Origin: Vibrio sp. UCD-FRSSP16_30
GTDB taxonomy: Bacteria > Pseudomonadota > Gammaproteobacteria > Enterobacterales > Vibrionaceae
Length of the DNA stretch: 64,000 nt
Assembly: GCF_001676025.1 (NCBI RefSeq)
Contig: NZ_LZFW01000008.1
Coordinates: forward strand, 1 to 64,000
Direction of reading: 5' to 3'
The notes below the pieces were generated by a model. That model searched no databases, was not told where the DNA came from, and saw only the letters and a program-made list of their open reading frames with translations. The position numbers were made by a program, and so were the translations under genes. This document shows, piece by piece, positions 10,893-18,913 of the stretch (the stretch's first letter is position 1; every line of letters starts with the position of its first letter).

Positions 10893-12548
10893 ATGGAACA
10901 GTTAAGTATTAAGTCATTGCTACTGGCAGCTGCGGTAGGAGGATTAACCGTAGGCTGTGCATCAGAGACAATTGTCGAGACTGATAAGGCACAAAATCTA
11001 ACAATCTTGCACACCAATGATCACCATGGGCGTTTTTGGCCTAATAAATACGGTGAGCTTGGGATGGCGGCAAGAAAGACGCTCATCGATCAAATTCGCA
11101 ATGAAGTGGAATCTGAAGGTGGCGTGGTGTTATTGCTGTCTGGTGGTGATATTAATACCGGTGTTCCTGAATCTGACTTACTTGATGCCGAACCTGACTT
11201 TAAAGGAATGACGCTTTTAGGCTATGACGCAATGGCCATTGGTAACCATGAATTTGATAATCCGTTGTCAGTCTTAGAAAAGCAGCAGCAATGGGCTCAA
11301 TTTCCGATGCTGTCTGCCAATATTTATGACAAGCAAAGTCAAATGCGTAAATTTCAACCTTATGAAATGTTTGAAAAAGACGGCTTAAAAATTGCGGTTA
11401 TTGGTCTCACTACAGAAGATACTGCCAAGATTGGTAACCCAGAATATATTCAAGGATTGGAGTTTAGAGACCCAAAACCTGAAGCGAAACAATTACTGCA
11501 AGATATAGAGTTAACAGAGCAGCCCGATATTACGATTGCAGTGACCCACATGGGCCATTACCAAGATGGCAAGCATGGCGGCAATGCTCCAGGTGATGTG
11601 GCTTTGGCGCGTTATCTTCCTCAAGGTGCATTGGATATGGTGATTGGTGGGCATTCCCAAGAGCCTGTATGTATGGAAGGTCCCAATTTAGTTAAACAAC
11701 AATTTAAGCCCGGTGATGAGTGTCAGCCAGACCAACAAAATGGTACTTGGATTATGCAGGCTTTCGAGTGGGGTAAATACGTTGGTCGCGCCGATTATGA
11801 GTATAAAGATGGTGTACTAAATCTTGTTCACTATGAGCTTGTGCCTATTAACTTAACTAAAAAAGTTAAAGTCGATGGTAAGAAACAGCGCGTTATTGTC
11901 GGTGAGAAAATTGAGCCTGATTCTGATGTCGAAGATTTTTTAGCGCCTTATCAAGAGCAAGGTCAAGCGCAGCTGAATGTAAAAATCGCACAATCTAATG
12001 GCAAGCTCGAAGGCGACCGTAATAAAGTCAGGTTTGAACAAACCAACCTTGGTCATCTTATTGCAACAGCGCATATGCAGCGAGCTAAAGCTGATTTTGG
12101 GGTGATGAACTCCGGAGGGGTTAGAGACTCTATTGCACAAGGGGATATTACCTATAAAGATGTTCTCACTGTCCAGCCGTTTAGCAACATCATTACTTAT
12201 GTCGATATGACAGGCAAAGAGGTCGTTGAATATCTGAATGTCGTCGCGACAAAACCGACAGATTCTGGCGCGTATGCGCAGTTTGCAGGCATTAGCATGA
12301 CAGTGACTCAATCCGGCGTGCAAGACATTAAAATAGCCGGTAAGCCTCTCAATGAAAACGAAATCTATCGTTTTAGTATCCCTAGCTTTAATGCCGCTGG
12401 TGGCGATGGGTATCCAGTACTTACTCAACATCCCGGTTTTGTAAACACAGGTTTCGTTGATGCCGAAGTATTGAAGGAGTATCTTAAAACTCATAGTCCA
12501 ATTGATGTAACTCAATACGCTCCGACGGGAGAGGTGAGTTACCCATAA
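10893..12548 (+). CDS. nutA: 5'-nucleotidase / UDP-sugar hydrolase lipoprotein NutA
   Basis: Calcineurin-like metallophosphoesterase that dephosphorylates extracellular nucleotides so that the nucleosides can be imported. It has 551 residues. A hydrophobic leader ends in TVGC (C22), a plausible lipobox, as in the membrane-anchored Vibrio NutA. Metal-binding motifs HTNDHHGRF, GGDINTG, GNHEFDN, THMGHY and GGHSQEP appear in order. The C-terminal 5'-nucleotidase domain has MNSGGVRDSI and NAAGGDGYP, for nucleoside binding. It has its own transcription unit after the kdsA terminator. Confidence 0.94.
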   Translation: MEQLSIKSLLLAAAVGGLTVGCASETIVETDKAQNLTILHTNDHHGRFWPNKYGELGMAARKTLIDQIRNEVESEGGVVLLLSGGDINTGVPESDLLDAEPDFKGMTLLGYDAMAIGNHEFDNPLSVLEKQQQWAQFPMLSANIYDKQSQMRKFQPYEMFEKDGLKIAVIGLTTEDTAKIGNPEYIQGLEFRDPKPEAKQLLQDIELTEQPDITIAVTHMGHYQDGKHGGNAPGDVALARYLPQGALDMVIGGHSQEPVCMEGPNLVKQQFKPGDECQPDQQNGTWIMQAFEWGKYVGRADYEYKDGVLNLVHYELVPINLTKKVKVDGKKQRVIVGEKIEPDSDVEDFLAPYQEQGQAQLNVKIAQSNGKLEGDRNKVRFEQTNLGHLIATAHMQRAKADFGVMNSGGVRDSIAQGDITYKDVLTVQPFSNIITYVDMTGKEVVEYLNVVATKPTDSGAYAQFAGISMTVTQSGVQDIKIAGKPLNENEIYRFSIPSFNAAGGDGYPVLTQHPGFVNTGFVDAEVLKEYLKTHSPIDVTQYAPTGEVSYP

Positions 12549-12562
12549 AATAAGAGAATACT

Positions 12563-13036
12563 ATGACACCTGCTGTGCGTTTATTGAAAAAGAACAAAGT
12601 ACCTTTTGAGCTTCATCAATATAAGCATGATCCAAACCATAACAGCTTTGGCTTGGAAGCGGTTGAAGCGACAGGTAAACCCGCAGAGCAGGTGTTTAAA
12701 ACGTTACTCTTTTCCTTAGATGGCAGCGCCCAAGGCCTTGCAGTCGCGGTTATTCCCGTCAACAAAAAACTCAACCTTAAACTCGCGGCAAAAGCCAATA
12801 AGTTAAAAAAATCGGCCATGGCTGATCCTATCTTAGCGCAAAAGATTACAGGGTACTTAGTTGGTGGCATTAGCCCGCTGGCGCAGAAAAAAAGCCTACC
12901 CACCTTTATTGACCAAAGTGCAGAGTTACTAACGACGCTATGTATTAGCGGTGGTAAGCGTGGTCTTGAAATTGAAATGTCCCCGCAACATCTCGCTTTG
13001 CAAGTCCAAGGAAGCTTTACTGACTTAGCTGAGTGA
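12563..13036 (+). CDS. ybaK: Cys-tRNA(Pro)/Cys-tRNA(Cys) deacylase YbaK
   Basis: A 157-residue YbaK/EbsC-family editing protein that hydrolyses Cys mischarged on tRNA-Pro. Features are MTPAVRLLKKNKVPFELHQYKHDP at the N-terminus, the conserved lysine in EQVFKTLLF, and GGISPLAQKK near 98-107. It lies 14 bases after nutA and may be co-transcribed. Confidence 0.93.
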   Translation: MTPAVRLLKKNKVPFELHQYKHDPNHNSFGLEAVEATGKPAEQVFKTLLFSLDGSAQGLAVAVIPVNKKLNLKLAAKANKLKKSAMADPILAQKITGYLVGGISPLAQKKSLPTFIDQSAELLTTLCISGGKRGLEIEMSPQHLALQVQGSFTDLAE

Positions 13037-13076
13037 CTATTCATAATAGACGCTACAACTGATGCTATAACGTACG

Positions 13077-13709
13077 TTACAACATAGGTATAGCCGTTAA
13101 TAGCAGCAGGGATGCCATTGCGATATTAAATCCTCTTATCCGTAACGGCGTTGTCAGCCATTGTTGCAACTGACTGCCTGCTACTGTCCACAGCGTAACG
13201 GATGGGATGTTAGCAAGGGTGAATGCACCCGCAACGATGATTAGCTCTATCCACGCACCAGAGGCGGTAAATAAGGTAATAGCAGTTAGAGCCATTGACC
13301 AGCCTTTTGGGTTGAGCCATTGAAAACTGGCCGCAGCTAAGAAACCCATTGGTTTAAAGGTGGTATTAGCTTTTTCTGCATCGTTAGTTTTTACTTTATT
13401 GCTAGTGACTACTTTATTACTTGTTATTTTGCTACTGGCTATTTTGAACGCCAAATAAAGTAAATACCCTAAGCTGACATATTTTAATACTGCGTGGCTT
13501 TGAGGATAGCTATTGAATGTCCCGATAAGCCCAATGCCAACCAGGATCAACATCAAAGCAAAGCCAATCGTTATCCCTAACATGTGTGGAATGGTTTTCT
13601 TAAAACCTATGTTAGCGCCTGAACTCATCAGCATGATGTTATTTGGTCCAGGAGTGGATGTGGATACCAATGCAAAGAGTAATAGCGCACTAAATTGTTG
13701 AAGTTCCAT
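13077..13709 (-). CDS. LysE/RhtB-family amino-acid exporter
   Basis: A 210-residue inner-membrane protein with about six hydrophobic segments. Near its N-terminus is the family signature STPGPNNIMLMSSG, followed by GFKKTIPHMLGITIGF. Members export amino acids such as Lys, Arg, homoserine or Thr; the substrate cannot be read from sequence. I start at the ATG at 13709 (MELQQFSALLL) rather than the TTG at 13724. A hydrophilic Lys/Thr/Asn-rich loop (about 91-112) replaces the usual short linker. The neighbouring divergent Lrp-type gene is its likely regulator. Confidence 0.9.
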   Translation of the reverse strand: MELQQFSALLLFALVSTSTPGPNNIMLMSSGANIGFKKTIPHMLGITIGFALMLILVGIGLIGTFNSYPQSHAVLKYVSLGYLLYLAFKIASSKITSNKVVTSNKVKTNDAEKANTTFKPMGFLAAASFQWLNPKGWSMALTAITLFTASGAWIELIIVAGAFTLANIPSVTLWTVAGSQLQQWLTTPLRIRGFNIAMASLLLLTAIPML

Positions 13710-13821
13710 GATGTCACTTTTCAATATTGGGTGATTTATGAAACAATTTTAAGTGGAGGTTAGTGCGATTATTTGCTTATATTAATGCTAATTCCCTTAT
13801 ATGTGACAATAAAAATTCAAT

Positions 13822-14265
13822 ATGGATAGTTTTGACGAAAGAATATTGCAGGCACTAAAGAAATCAGGAAAGGTGGCTAATGTTGAGCTAGCTAATCAAG
13901 TGGGATTATCAGCCTCTGCAACATTAAGAAGAGTGCAAGATCTTGAGCGCAAAGGGGTGATTAAAGGCTATAAGGTTGTGCTTGATCATTCTCAGCTAGG
14001 CGTTGCTTTTATTGCTTATGTTTCTATTGGACTTTCTTCTCACAGTAAAGCGGCGCAACTGGCGTTTGAAGAGCATGTATATTTTGTCGATGAAGTGGTG
14101 GAATGCCACAACATCACCGGGGCAAATGAATATTTATTAAGAATAGAAACCTGCGATCTTGCGTCGTATAAACGCATTCATGCCGATGTTCTGGGGGAGT
14201 GTGAATATGTTAAGTCCATCACCACTATGGTTGTGATGGACTCACCTAAAGATGAAAGGCAATAA
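13822..14265 (+). CDS. Lrp/AsnC-family transcriptional regulator
   Basis: A 147-residue regulator with an N-terminal winged helix-turn-helix (about 4-60, NVELANQVGLSASATLRRVQ) and a C-terminal RAM ligand-binding domain (about 65-145). It is transcribed away from the LysE-type exporter across 112 bases. This is the classic arrangement in which an Lrp-type protein senses an amino acid and activates its exporter; the effector is not known here. Confidence 0.93.
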   Translation: MDSFDERILQALKKSGKVANVELANQVGLSASATLRRVQDLERKGVIKGYKVVLDHSQLGVAFIAYVSIGLSSHSKAAQLAFEEHVYFVDEVVECHNITGANEYLLRIETCDLASYKRIHADVLGECEYVKSITTMVVMDSPKDERQ

Positions 14266-14338
14266 ACTGCGCTTAAAATCTACTCATTGCGCAGTTAATC
14301 GGTTGCCAGTCATTTAGTGTTAATGGCTTTATTAACGC
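14265..14338. terminator. Two hairpins between the convergent lrp-type gene and rluF
   Basis: AACTGCGC (14265-14272) pairs with GCGCAGTT (14289-14296), and AGTGTTAAT (14316-14324) pairs with ATTAACGCT (14331-14339) with one G-T pair. Neither has a clear T run, so their role as terminators for the convergent genes is a guess from position. Confidence 0.4.
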
Positions 14339-14343
14339 TGAAT

Positions 14344-15345
14344 CTATCTTTTAAGCGTTAATGTGCCTTTGATGCGTGGCTTAGGTGCATCACTTGAAGT
14401 CGATGGCTTAGCCTTGACATAGCTTTTTTTGCCGGCAGGTTTACCAGTTGATGATTTATCATTAGGTCTATGTCTGCTTGGTGAAAACTTACCATCGAAC
14501 ACTTGTCTCTGATCATCACGGTTACGACGTGCACGAGACGCTTGGTTTTCTTCTCGGTTGTCATACAGTTTAGCGTCAGTTGCTCTTCTTATGCGCTGAC
14601 CTTTAGCATCTTGCTTAGATGCTTCTTCGGTACCGACCGAACCATCACTTAGCTCAAGTAAGGTTTTGACCTCATCGTCTGATAGGTAACGCCATTTACC
14701 GTTAGGAATGCCATCAATTGTAATATTCATTATGCGTACGCGACGAAGCTTGAATACTCGATAATCTAATGCTTCACACATACGTCGAATTTGACGGTTT
14801 AAACCTTGAGTTAATACGATACGGAAACTGTATTCGGATTCTTTAGTAATTTTACACGGCAAAGTGACTGTATCTAGGATTGATACACCGTTGCCCATTT
14901 TCATTAGAAATTCAGGCGTAATCGCTCGATCAACACGAACAACGTATTCTTTTTCGTGGTTATTACCGGCACGTAGAATTTTATTTACGATATCACCATC
15001 GTTGGTTAAAAAGATAAGCCCGTCAGAAGGCTTATCTAAACGTCCGATAGGAAAGATACGTTCTTTATGTCCGATATAATCAACTATGTTTCCTTGTATA
15101 TCGCGCTCGGTGGTACAGGTAATTCCTGTTGGTTTATTGAGTGCAATATAAATAGGTTTACGTTTTGCTCTCAAGGATTTGCCATCCACAAGAACGTCAT
15201 CTTCAGGCAGAACTTTCGTGCCCATCTCTGGTATTTTACCGTTAATGGTTACTCGGCCTTGTTCAATCAGTTTGTCAGCTTCTCTACGTGAGCAATAACC
15301 TGTCTCACTGATGAATTTATTTAATCGCTTTGCGTTGTCGGACAT
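14344..15345 (-). CDS. rluF: 23S rRNA pseudouridine synthase RluF
   Basis: Converts U2604 of 23S rRNA to pseudouridine. The open frame extends to 15480, but the protein starts at the ATG at 15345 (MSDNAKRLNKFISETGYCSRREAD), giving 333 residues. Domains: S4 RNA-binding (7-50), then the RsuA/RluB-type catalytic domain with the catalytic Asp D104 in PIGRLDKPSDGLIFLTN. The phrases NKILRAGNNHEKEY and IRRMCEALDYRVFKL match RluF rather than RluB. The last 80 residues are basic and low in complexity, a tail longer than in E. coli. It lies 8 bases downstream of smrA. Confidence 0.93.
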   Translation of the reverse strand: MSDNAKRLNKFISETGYCSRREADKLIEQGRVTINGKIPEMGTKVLPEDDVLVDGKSLRAKRKPIYIALNKPTGITCTTERDIQGNIVDYIGHKERIFPIGRLDKPSDGLIFLTNDGDIVNKILRAGNNHEKEYVVRVDRAITPEFLMKMGNGVSILDTVTLPCKITKESEYSFRIVLTQGLNRQIRRMCEALDYRVFKLRRVRIMNITIDGIPNGKWRYLSDDEVKTLLELSDGSVGTEEASKQDAKGQRIRRATDAKLYDNREENQASRARRNRDDQRQVFDGKFSPSRHRPNDKSSTGKPAGKKSYVKAKPSTSSDAPKPRIKGTLTLKR

Positions 15346-15353
15346 AGTTCTCT

Positions 15354-15947
15354 CTATATGAGTTTGCCAAGACGTTTTTGGTGTCGTTCTCGGTTCTCTA
15401 GTTTCTTTTCTGTGTTCTTTTTCAGCATAACGTATACAGCGCCACTTCCACCATGAAAAGGTTGAGCTGAATGAACACAAAGTACTTCATTGAGTTGTTG
15501 TAGCCAAAAAGAAACATAACTTTTCATCAGTGCTGGTGGCGTGGAGTTATGCCCTTTGCCGTGCACAATAATGAGTGTTCTAACTTCTAGCCTTAAACAT
15601 TGTTTAAGGAAATGGACTACTTCGTCTCTTGCTTGGGTTAAAGTTCTTCGATGCAAGTCTAGCTTTGCTTGGATAGGGTACTTTCCAAGTCTTAGTTTTC
15701 GATAGACACCATCTTGAACACCACTAAGTTTAAACTCAATAATGTCGTCTGGTTTTAGCATCGGGGCATTATCAAGCGTTAAATATTCAGGCAATTCTTC
15801 TTCAATACTCACTGCCGCTCTTTGCCTCAATAGGTGATTTTCATCCGTTATATGGGCTTTTTTATGTACAGCAGTATTGTGTGAGAGAGGTTTTACGTCT
15901 CCCATCATTTCCTGAAAGGAAAAATCATTGTCAAATTCTTCAGACAT
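15354..15947 (-). CDS. smrA: Smr-domain endonuclease SmrA
   Basis: A 197-residue protein with a C-terminal Smr (MutS2-related) nuclease domain. LDLHRRT (96-102), IIVHGKGHNST (HGKG at 129-132) and HGGSGAVYVMLK (from 166) are the family motifs. E. coli SmrA (YdaL) has DNA-nicking activity in vitro; its role in the cell is unclear. I chose the ATG at 15947, although an in-frame TTG lies 9 bases upstream and no strong ribosome-binding site is visible. It is followed by rluF in the same direction. Confidence 0.88.
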   Translation of the reverse strand: MSEEFDNDFSFQEMMGDVKPLSHNTAVHKKAHITDENHLLRQRAAVSIEEELPEYLTLDNAPMLKPDDIIEFKLSGVQDGVYRKLRLGKYPIQAKLDLHRRTLTQARDEVVHFLKQCLRLEVRTLIIVHGKGHNSTPPALMKSYVSFWLQQLNEVLCVHSAQPFHGGSGAVYVMLKKNTEKKLENRERHQKRLGKLI

Positions 15948-16014
15948 AGAAATCAAGAAATTGTTTGAGATAGGGAGATTATAATTGGAAAATGACGAAC
16001 GTCACTTAATAAAT

Positions 16015-16099
16015 AAAAACCGAGGTAATAGATTACCTCGGCGCAACAACCGGTTGCTAACAGATGTAGTGAGGAGATACACATTCATAACTGAATGAG
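16015..16099 (-). ncRNA. Candidate FNR-dependent small regulatory RNA
   Basis: About 85 nt, inferred from signals and structure, not from a known family. On the minus strand it would start near 16099, downstream of an FNR-like site. It forms a 5' hairpin CATTCA/TGAATG with loop GTTA, then an unpaired stretch GTATCTCCTCACTACATC. A second hairpin GCAAC/GTTGC follows, then a terminator stem CCGAGGTAA/TTACCTCGG (16020-16041) followed by TTTTT. The CUCCU stretch is complementary to Shine-Dalgarno sequences. No open reading frame of note lies in it, and the terminator has no other gene to serve, because smrA starts beyond it. This layout is typical of Hfq-binding sRNAs. Confidence 0.66.
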
Positions 16100-16105
16100 T
16101 AATTC

Positions 16106-16146
16106 ATGTTAAGTGCTGAGTAAAATGCTGTCATGATCCAGATCAA
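16106..16146 (-). promoter_or_regulatory. FNR-type box and -10 element for the candidate sRNA
   Basis: On the minus strand TTGATCTGGATCAT (16133-16146) matches the FNR consensus TTGATnnnnATCAA except for the last base. TAACAT (16106-16111) is placed so that the box is centred at about -41 from a start near 16099, the class II activator position. No good -35 element is present, as expected for an activator-dependent promoter. The box is nearly symmetrical, so it could also act on the plus strand, but the tRNA-Pro promoter is 120 bases away. Confidence 0.62.
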
Positions 16147-16264
16147 GTGTCATCAATATGAAACTGATTGTCATTGGTTGTGGCGGTTAATTTTGATTTA
16201 TATGCGATATAGAGCAATAAATAGGCATATAAAATAAACATTAGATAATTTCTAAAATTAGGTG

Positions 16265-16292
16265 TTGCACCGTACGAAAATATCAGTATTAT
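16265..16292 (+). promoter_or_regulatory. Probable promoter of tRNA-Pro
   Basis: TTGCAC (16265-16270), a 16-base spacer and TATTAT (16287-16292), with start near 16299, would give a leader of about 60 nt before the tRNA. This is reading by eye only. Confidence 0.45.
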
Positions 16293-16359
16293 ACGGCTTC
16301 TCAACAGGAAAGAGTGATTGTTCTGGTTGAGTTTTAGGAAGTTCCTAAATAAAAAATAT

Positions 16360-16436
<77 letters not shown>

Positions 16437-16442
16437 CATTTA

Positions 16443-16477
16443 GAAGCCCCGCACTTGTTGCGGGGCTTCGTCGTTTC
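16443..16477 (+). terminator. Terminator of tRNA-Pro
   Basis: Perfect 10-bp stem GAAGCCCCGC/GCGGGGCTTC with loop ACTTGTT, followed by a short T-containing stretch (GTCGTTT). Confidence 0.85.
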
Positions 16478-16647
16478 TGAACGTCAAAACTGTTATTTTT
16501 AATTATCCCTTCTGCTTTTTCCATTCTACTTTTGCTGCCTCATTACATTTCTTTATACCCTGCAATTGATTTATTTTTAACCAGATATTTGCCTTTAAGT
16601 GAAAAATTGTCTAAAAATTAAACACTGCGCGTAAGAGGGAGCTTGGG

Positions 16648-17631
16648 ATGTTAGGCAAACTGAATATCTGGTGTGGCACAGCTCTACTGTGTATGAGTCA
16701 AAATATTTTTGCAGAAGAGAGCAATGATGTCACTTTGACAGTCAGTGATGTTATAGACAAACCTGGCGTCCTCTCCCCTAAAGGAACTTGGTCATTAGAA
16801 GGATCTCTTAGCTTTACTCAAAATACTTCAAATCGAGTTTCAGTTGTGGGTTATACCGTTCTTCCAACATTAATTGTTGGGCGTATAGAGGTAAGTGATG
16901 CTGACTATGTAACGACAACATTTGGTTTAACAGCAAGGCTTGGCTTAACCAATGCGACTGAGTTCGAGTTACGTTTACCTTACGTATATCGCAATGATCA
17001 GGTCATTGTTCGACCTATCGAAGATGGTGCCAGTGACGTGATTAATCTATCTAATAGCGGTGGCTCTATTGGGGATTTAGAAGTTGGATTGCGCCATCAG
17101 TTTAACTTTAATAGCACTCCCTATTGGATAGGGGGTTTAAGAGTTAAAACGCGCACAGGTCGCTCTCCTTATGAAATAGATATTGATGAATCGACCAATA
17201 CGCTAGAAGATGTTTCAACAGGTTCTGGTTTTTGGAGTGTCGAGCCTAGTCTGACGATGCTTTACCCTTCTGATCCAGCAGTCTTATTCGTCAATTTAGG
17301 CTATATCTATAATATCGGTGATACGGTAGAGATAGGTGGCGATAAACAGAAAATCGAGCTAGGGGATACTATTTCTCTTGGTGGGGGGATGGGCTTTGCA
17401 GTAAATCCAGATCTTTCGTTTTCATTAGGTGTTAGCCATAAAACAATTTTAAAGAGTAAGATCAATGGACAGAAATCTGATGATGCTAAGTTACTTCATT
17501 TAGATTCTTTAACGGTTGGGATTAACTTGAGAATGAATGAGCGCTCTTCTTTGAACGTGAGTGCGCAAGCTGGATTAACCGAAGATACTCCTGATTTTCA
17601 GCTTGCTCTAAGAGTGCCGTATTACTTCTAA
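16648..17631 (+). CDS. FapF-like outer-membrane beta-barrel (amyloid secretion pore candidate)
   Basis: A 327-residue protein. A signal peptide (about 1-22, ending NIFA) is followed almost at once by VSDVIDKPGVLSPKGTWSLEGSLSFTQNTSNRV, then GYTVLPTLIVGRIEV, ARLGLTNATEFELRLPYVYR and many alternating beta strands ending in PYYF. From memory these phrases resemble the barrel part of Pseudomonas FapF, the trimeric outer-membrane channel that exports Fap amyloid subunits (Phenol_MetA_deg/transporter family). The N-terminal coiled coil that plugs FapF is absent, so this would be a barrel-only form of usual barrel size. It converges on the four-gene minus-strand operon 17667-19755 with only 35 bases between stop codons. 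The assignment to that system rests on similarity and neighbourhood. Confidence 0.7.
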   Translation: MLGKLNIWCGTALLCMSQNIFAEESNDVTLTVSDVIDKPGVLSPKGTWSLEGSLSFTQNTSNRVSVVGYTVLPTLIVGRIEVSDADYVTTTFGLTARLGLTNATEFELRLPYVYRNDQVIVRPIEDGASDVINLSNSGGSIGDLEVGLRHQFNFNSTPYWIGGLRVKTRTGRSPYEIDIDESTNTLEDVSTGSGFWSVEPSLTMLYPSDPAVLFVNLGYIYNIGDTVEIGGDKQKIELGDTISLGGGMGFAVNPDLSFSLGVSHKTILKSKINGQKSDDAKLLHLDSLTVGINLRMNERSSLNVSAQAGLTEDTPDFQLALRVPYYF

Positions 17632-17666
17632 TATGTAGGTTTACTTTTTCGACTATCAAACATGGG

Positions 17667-18206
17667 TTAATAATGATGATTTAGCATAGAGCTTTTAAGT
17701 CTAAGATCATCTTGAATCTGCTTGTTTACTCCTTTCACCTGTGCATCGATATCAACCACTGTATCTAAACCGAGCACACTATTGTCTAGTGTATTTTGAA
17801 TAATATTGATAATACTAGAACTGGTGACTGTAGCAGAAGCCTGTGACTGCTCATAAGGCGCCTGTGTGTTGGCAATGACATTGCCTTTACCAACTTGAAC
17901 TATATTGACCAAACTTGAATTTACTGCGGTTTCTTGAGCTTGTTTGGTTGAGCCGGCTGTTAGCGTCCCATTACGAAATACAAGATTGGCAATGGTCGTT
18001 CTATAAATGTTTTTACCGTTTACTGCTGCGCTGATACTAATTCCGATATCGACAATATAATCATTTGCCAATTTGAATCCACCACGCATAGTAGACAGTG
18101 TTGTATCATCTATAACATGACTACTTGGAAGGTTAATTTCATTGGCATATGACAAGCCACTATGTAAAAGATACAAAGCCAATGCTGTAGTGAGCTTACT
18201 ATTCAT
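17667..18206 (-). CDS. Secreted Fap-type small protein with possible double-glycine site
   Basis: A 179-residue protein with a Sec signal (about 1-21). After it comes INLPSSHVIDDTTLSTMRGGF: the LPSS (26-29) also occurs in the protein at 18914. TLSTMRGG (36-43) resembles the double-glycine leader sites cut by C39 peptidases. The rest is a Ser/Thr/Asn/Gln-rich beta-type sequence with SLVNIVQVGKGNVIANTQ and SSIINIIQNTLDN, related to the Q-N motifs of its neighbours. It lies 10 bases after the C39 peptidase gene and is the last gene of the operon. It may correspond to the FapE-like component; that is inference. Confidence 0.7.
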   Translation of the reverse strand: MNSKLTTALALYLLHSGLSYANEINLPSSHVIDDTTLSTMRGGFKLANDYIVDIGISISAAVNGKNIYRTTIANLVFRNGTLTAGSTKQAQETAVNSSLVNIVQVGKGNVIANTQAPYEQSQASATVTSSSIINIIQNTLDNSVLGLDTVVDIDAQVKGVNKQIQDDLRLKSSMLNHHY

Positions 18207-18216
18207 AATATTACTC

Positions 18217-18900
18217 CTAGTAGTCGCCTGAGACTGGTAGTGTAATGCTAAATACCCCTAAAGATTCTCTAGATATCCCTGTATCTAAAGGAGAAGATTG
18301 ATAAAGAGAGTAGTTCTCATCTTGAATAAAGCCTTCTCGACCTATGTTAGCTTCATTGCGAACTAACAGGACTAACCCTTGATAGTAAGGGGCAAAATCT
18401 TCAATTGAAATCACTAATGTTCCACGAGAGGGATCACCCAAAATTACTTTGTTATCGGTTATGCCTTTAATAACAACAAAGTGCATATACCCATCGAAAT
18501 TTATAAGGGTAATTCCAGGAACACCAAGTTCTCGTATTGTCTTTAAGTCGATTCTAAATCCGTCAGCATTTAAGCCAATCGATCCTAAGTAGTTCTTCAT
18601 ATCAAGAAGTGAGAATCCGCTTTTATTGATAATTTCTTTATCGCCTTGCTCGTACATTACATCAAATATTTGTTGTTCTTTGAGTGGACGCTGATAGTGA
18701 AAGTGTAGCAGTGAGGCTAGGGCTGCAGATCCACAGCTAAAGTCGTATTGCTGAAGATACACATCACCAAATACATTTTCTTTGTAACTTTTTACAGGAA
18801 TAGAGTAGTTCGCCCTATGGGGTAGAAAGTCGATAGCAAAAGTTGATGCTGATAGACTCATCAGCATCAACGTTATTAGACATTGCCTTATTTTTTCCAT
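18217..18900 (-). CDS. Periplasmic C39-family cysteine peptidase (FapD-like)
   Basis: A 227-residue protein with a Sec signal (about 1-22, STFA) and a complete C39 peptidase core: oxyanion Gln Q50 or Q51, nucleophile C56 in YDFSCGSAAL, H140 in DGYMHFVVIKG and D156 in ILGDPSRGTL. It has no transmembrane or ABC domain, unlike bacteriocin exporters, so it should act alone in the periplasm. That is the layout of FapD, the protease of Pseudomonas fap operons. A 75-residue tail follows the core. Substrates are probably the small proteins encoded on either side. Gaps of 10 and 13 bases show it belongs to the operon. Confidence 0.84.
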   Translation of the reverse strand: MEKIRQCLITLMLMSLSASTFAIDFLPHRANYSIPVKSYKENVFGDVYLQQYDFSCGSAALASLLHFHYQRPLKEQQIFDVMYEQGDKEIINKSGFSLLDMKNYLGSIGLNADGFRIDLKTIRELGVPGITLINFDGYMHFVVIKGITDNKVILGDPSRGTLVISIEDFAPYYQGLVLLVRNEANIGREGFIQDENYSLYQSSPLDTGISRESLGVFSITLPVSGDY

Positions 18901-18913
18901 AACGATATCTAAT

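Noticed and set aside
15346..15480. 45-residue N-terminal extension of rluF
   Set aside because: It overlaps smrA coding sequence and has no similarity to RluF; the conserved protein begins at the ATG at 15345.
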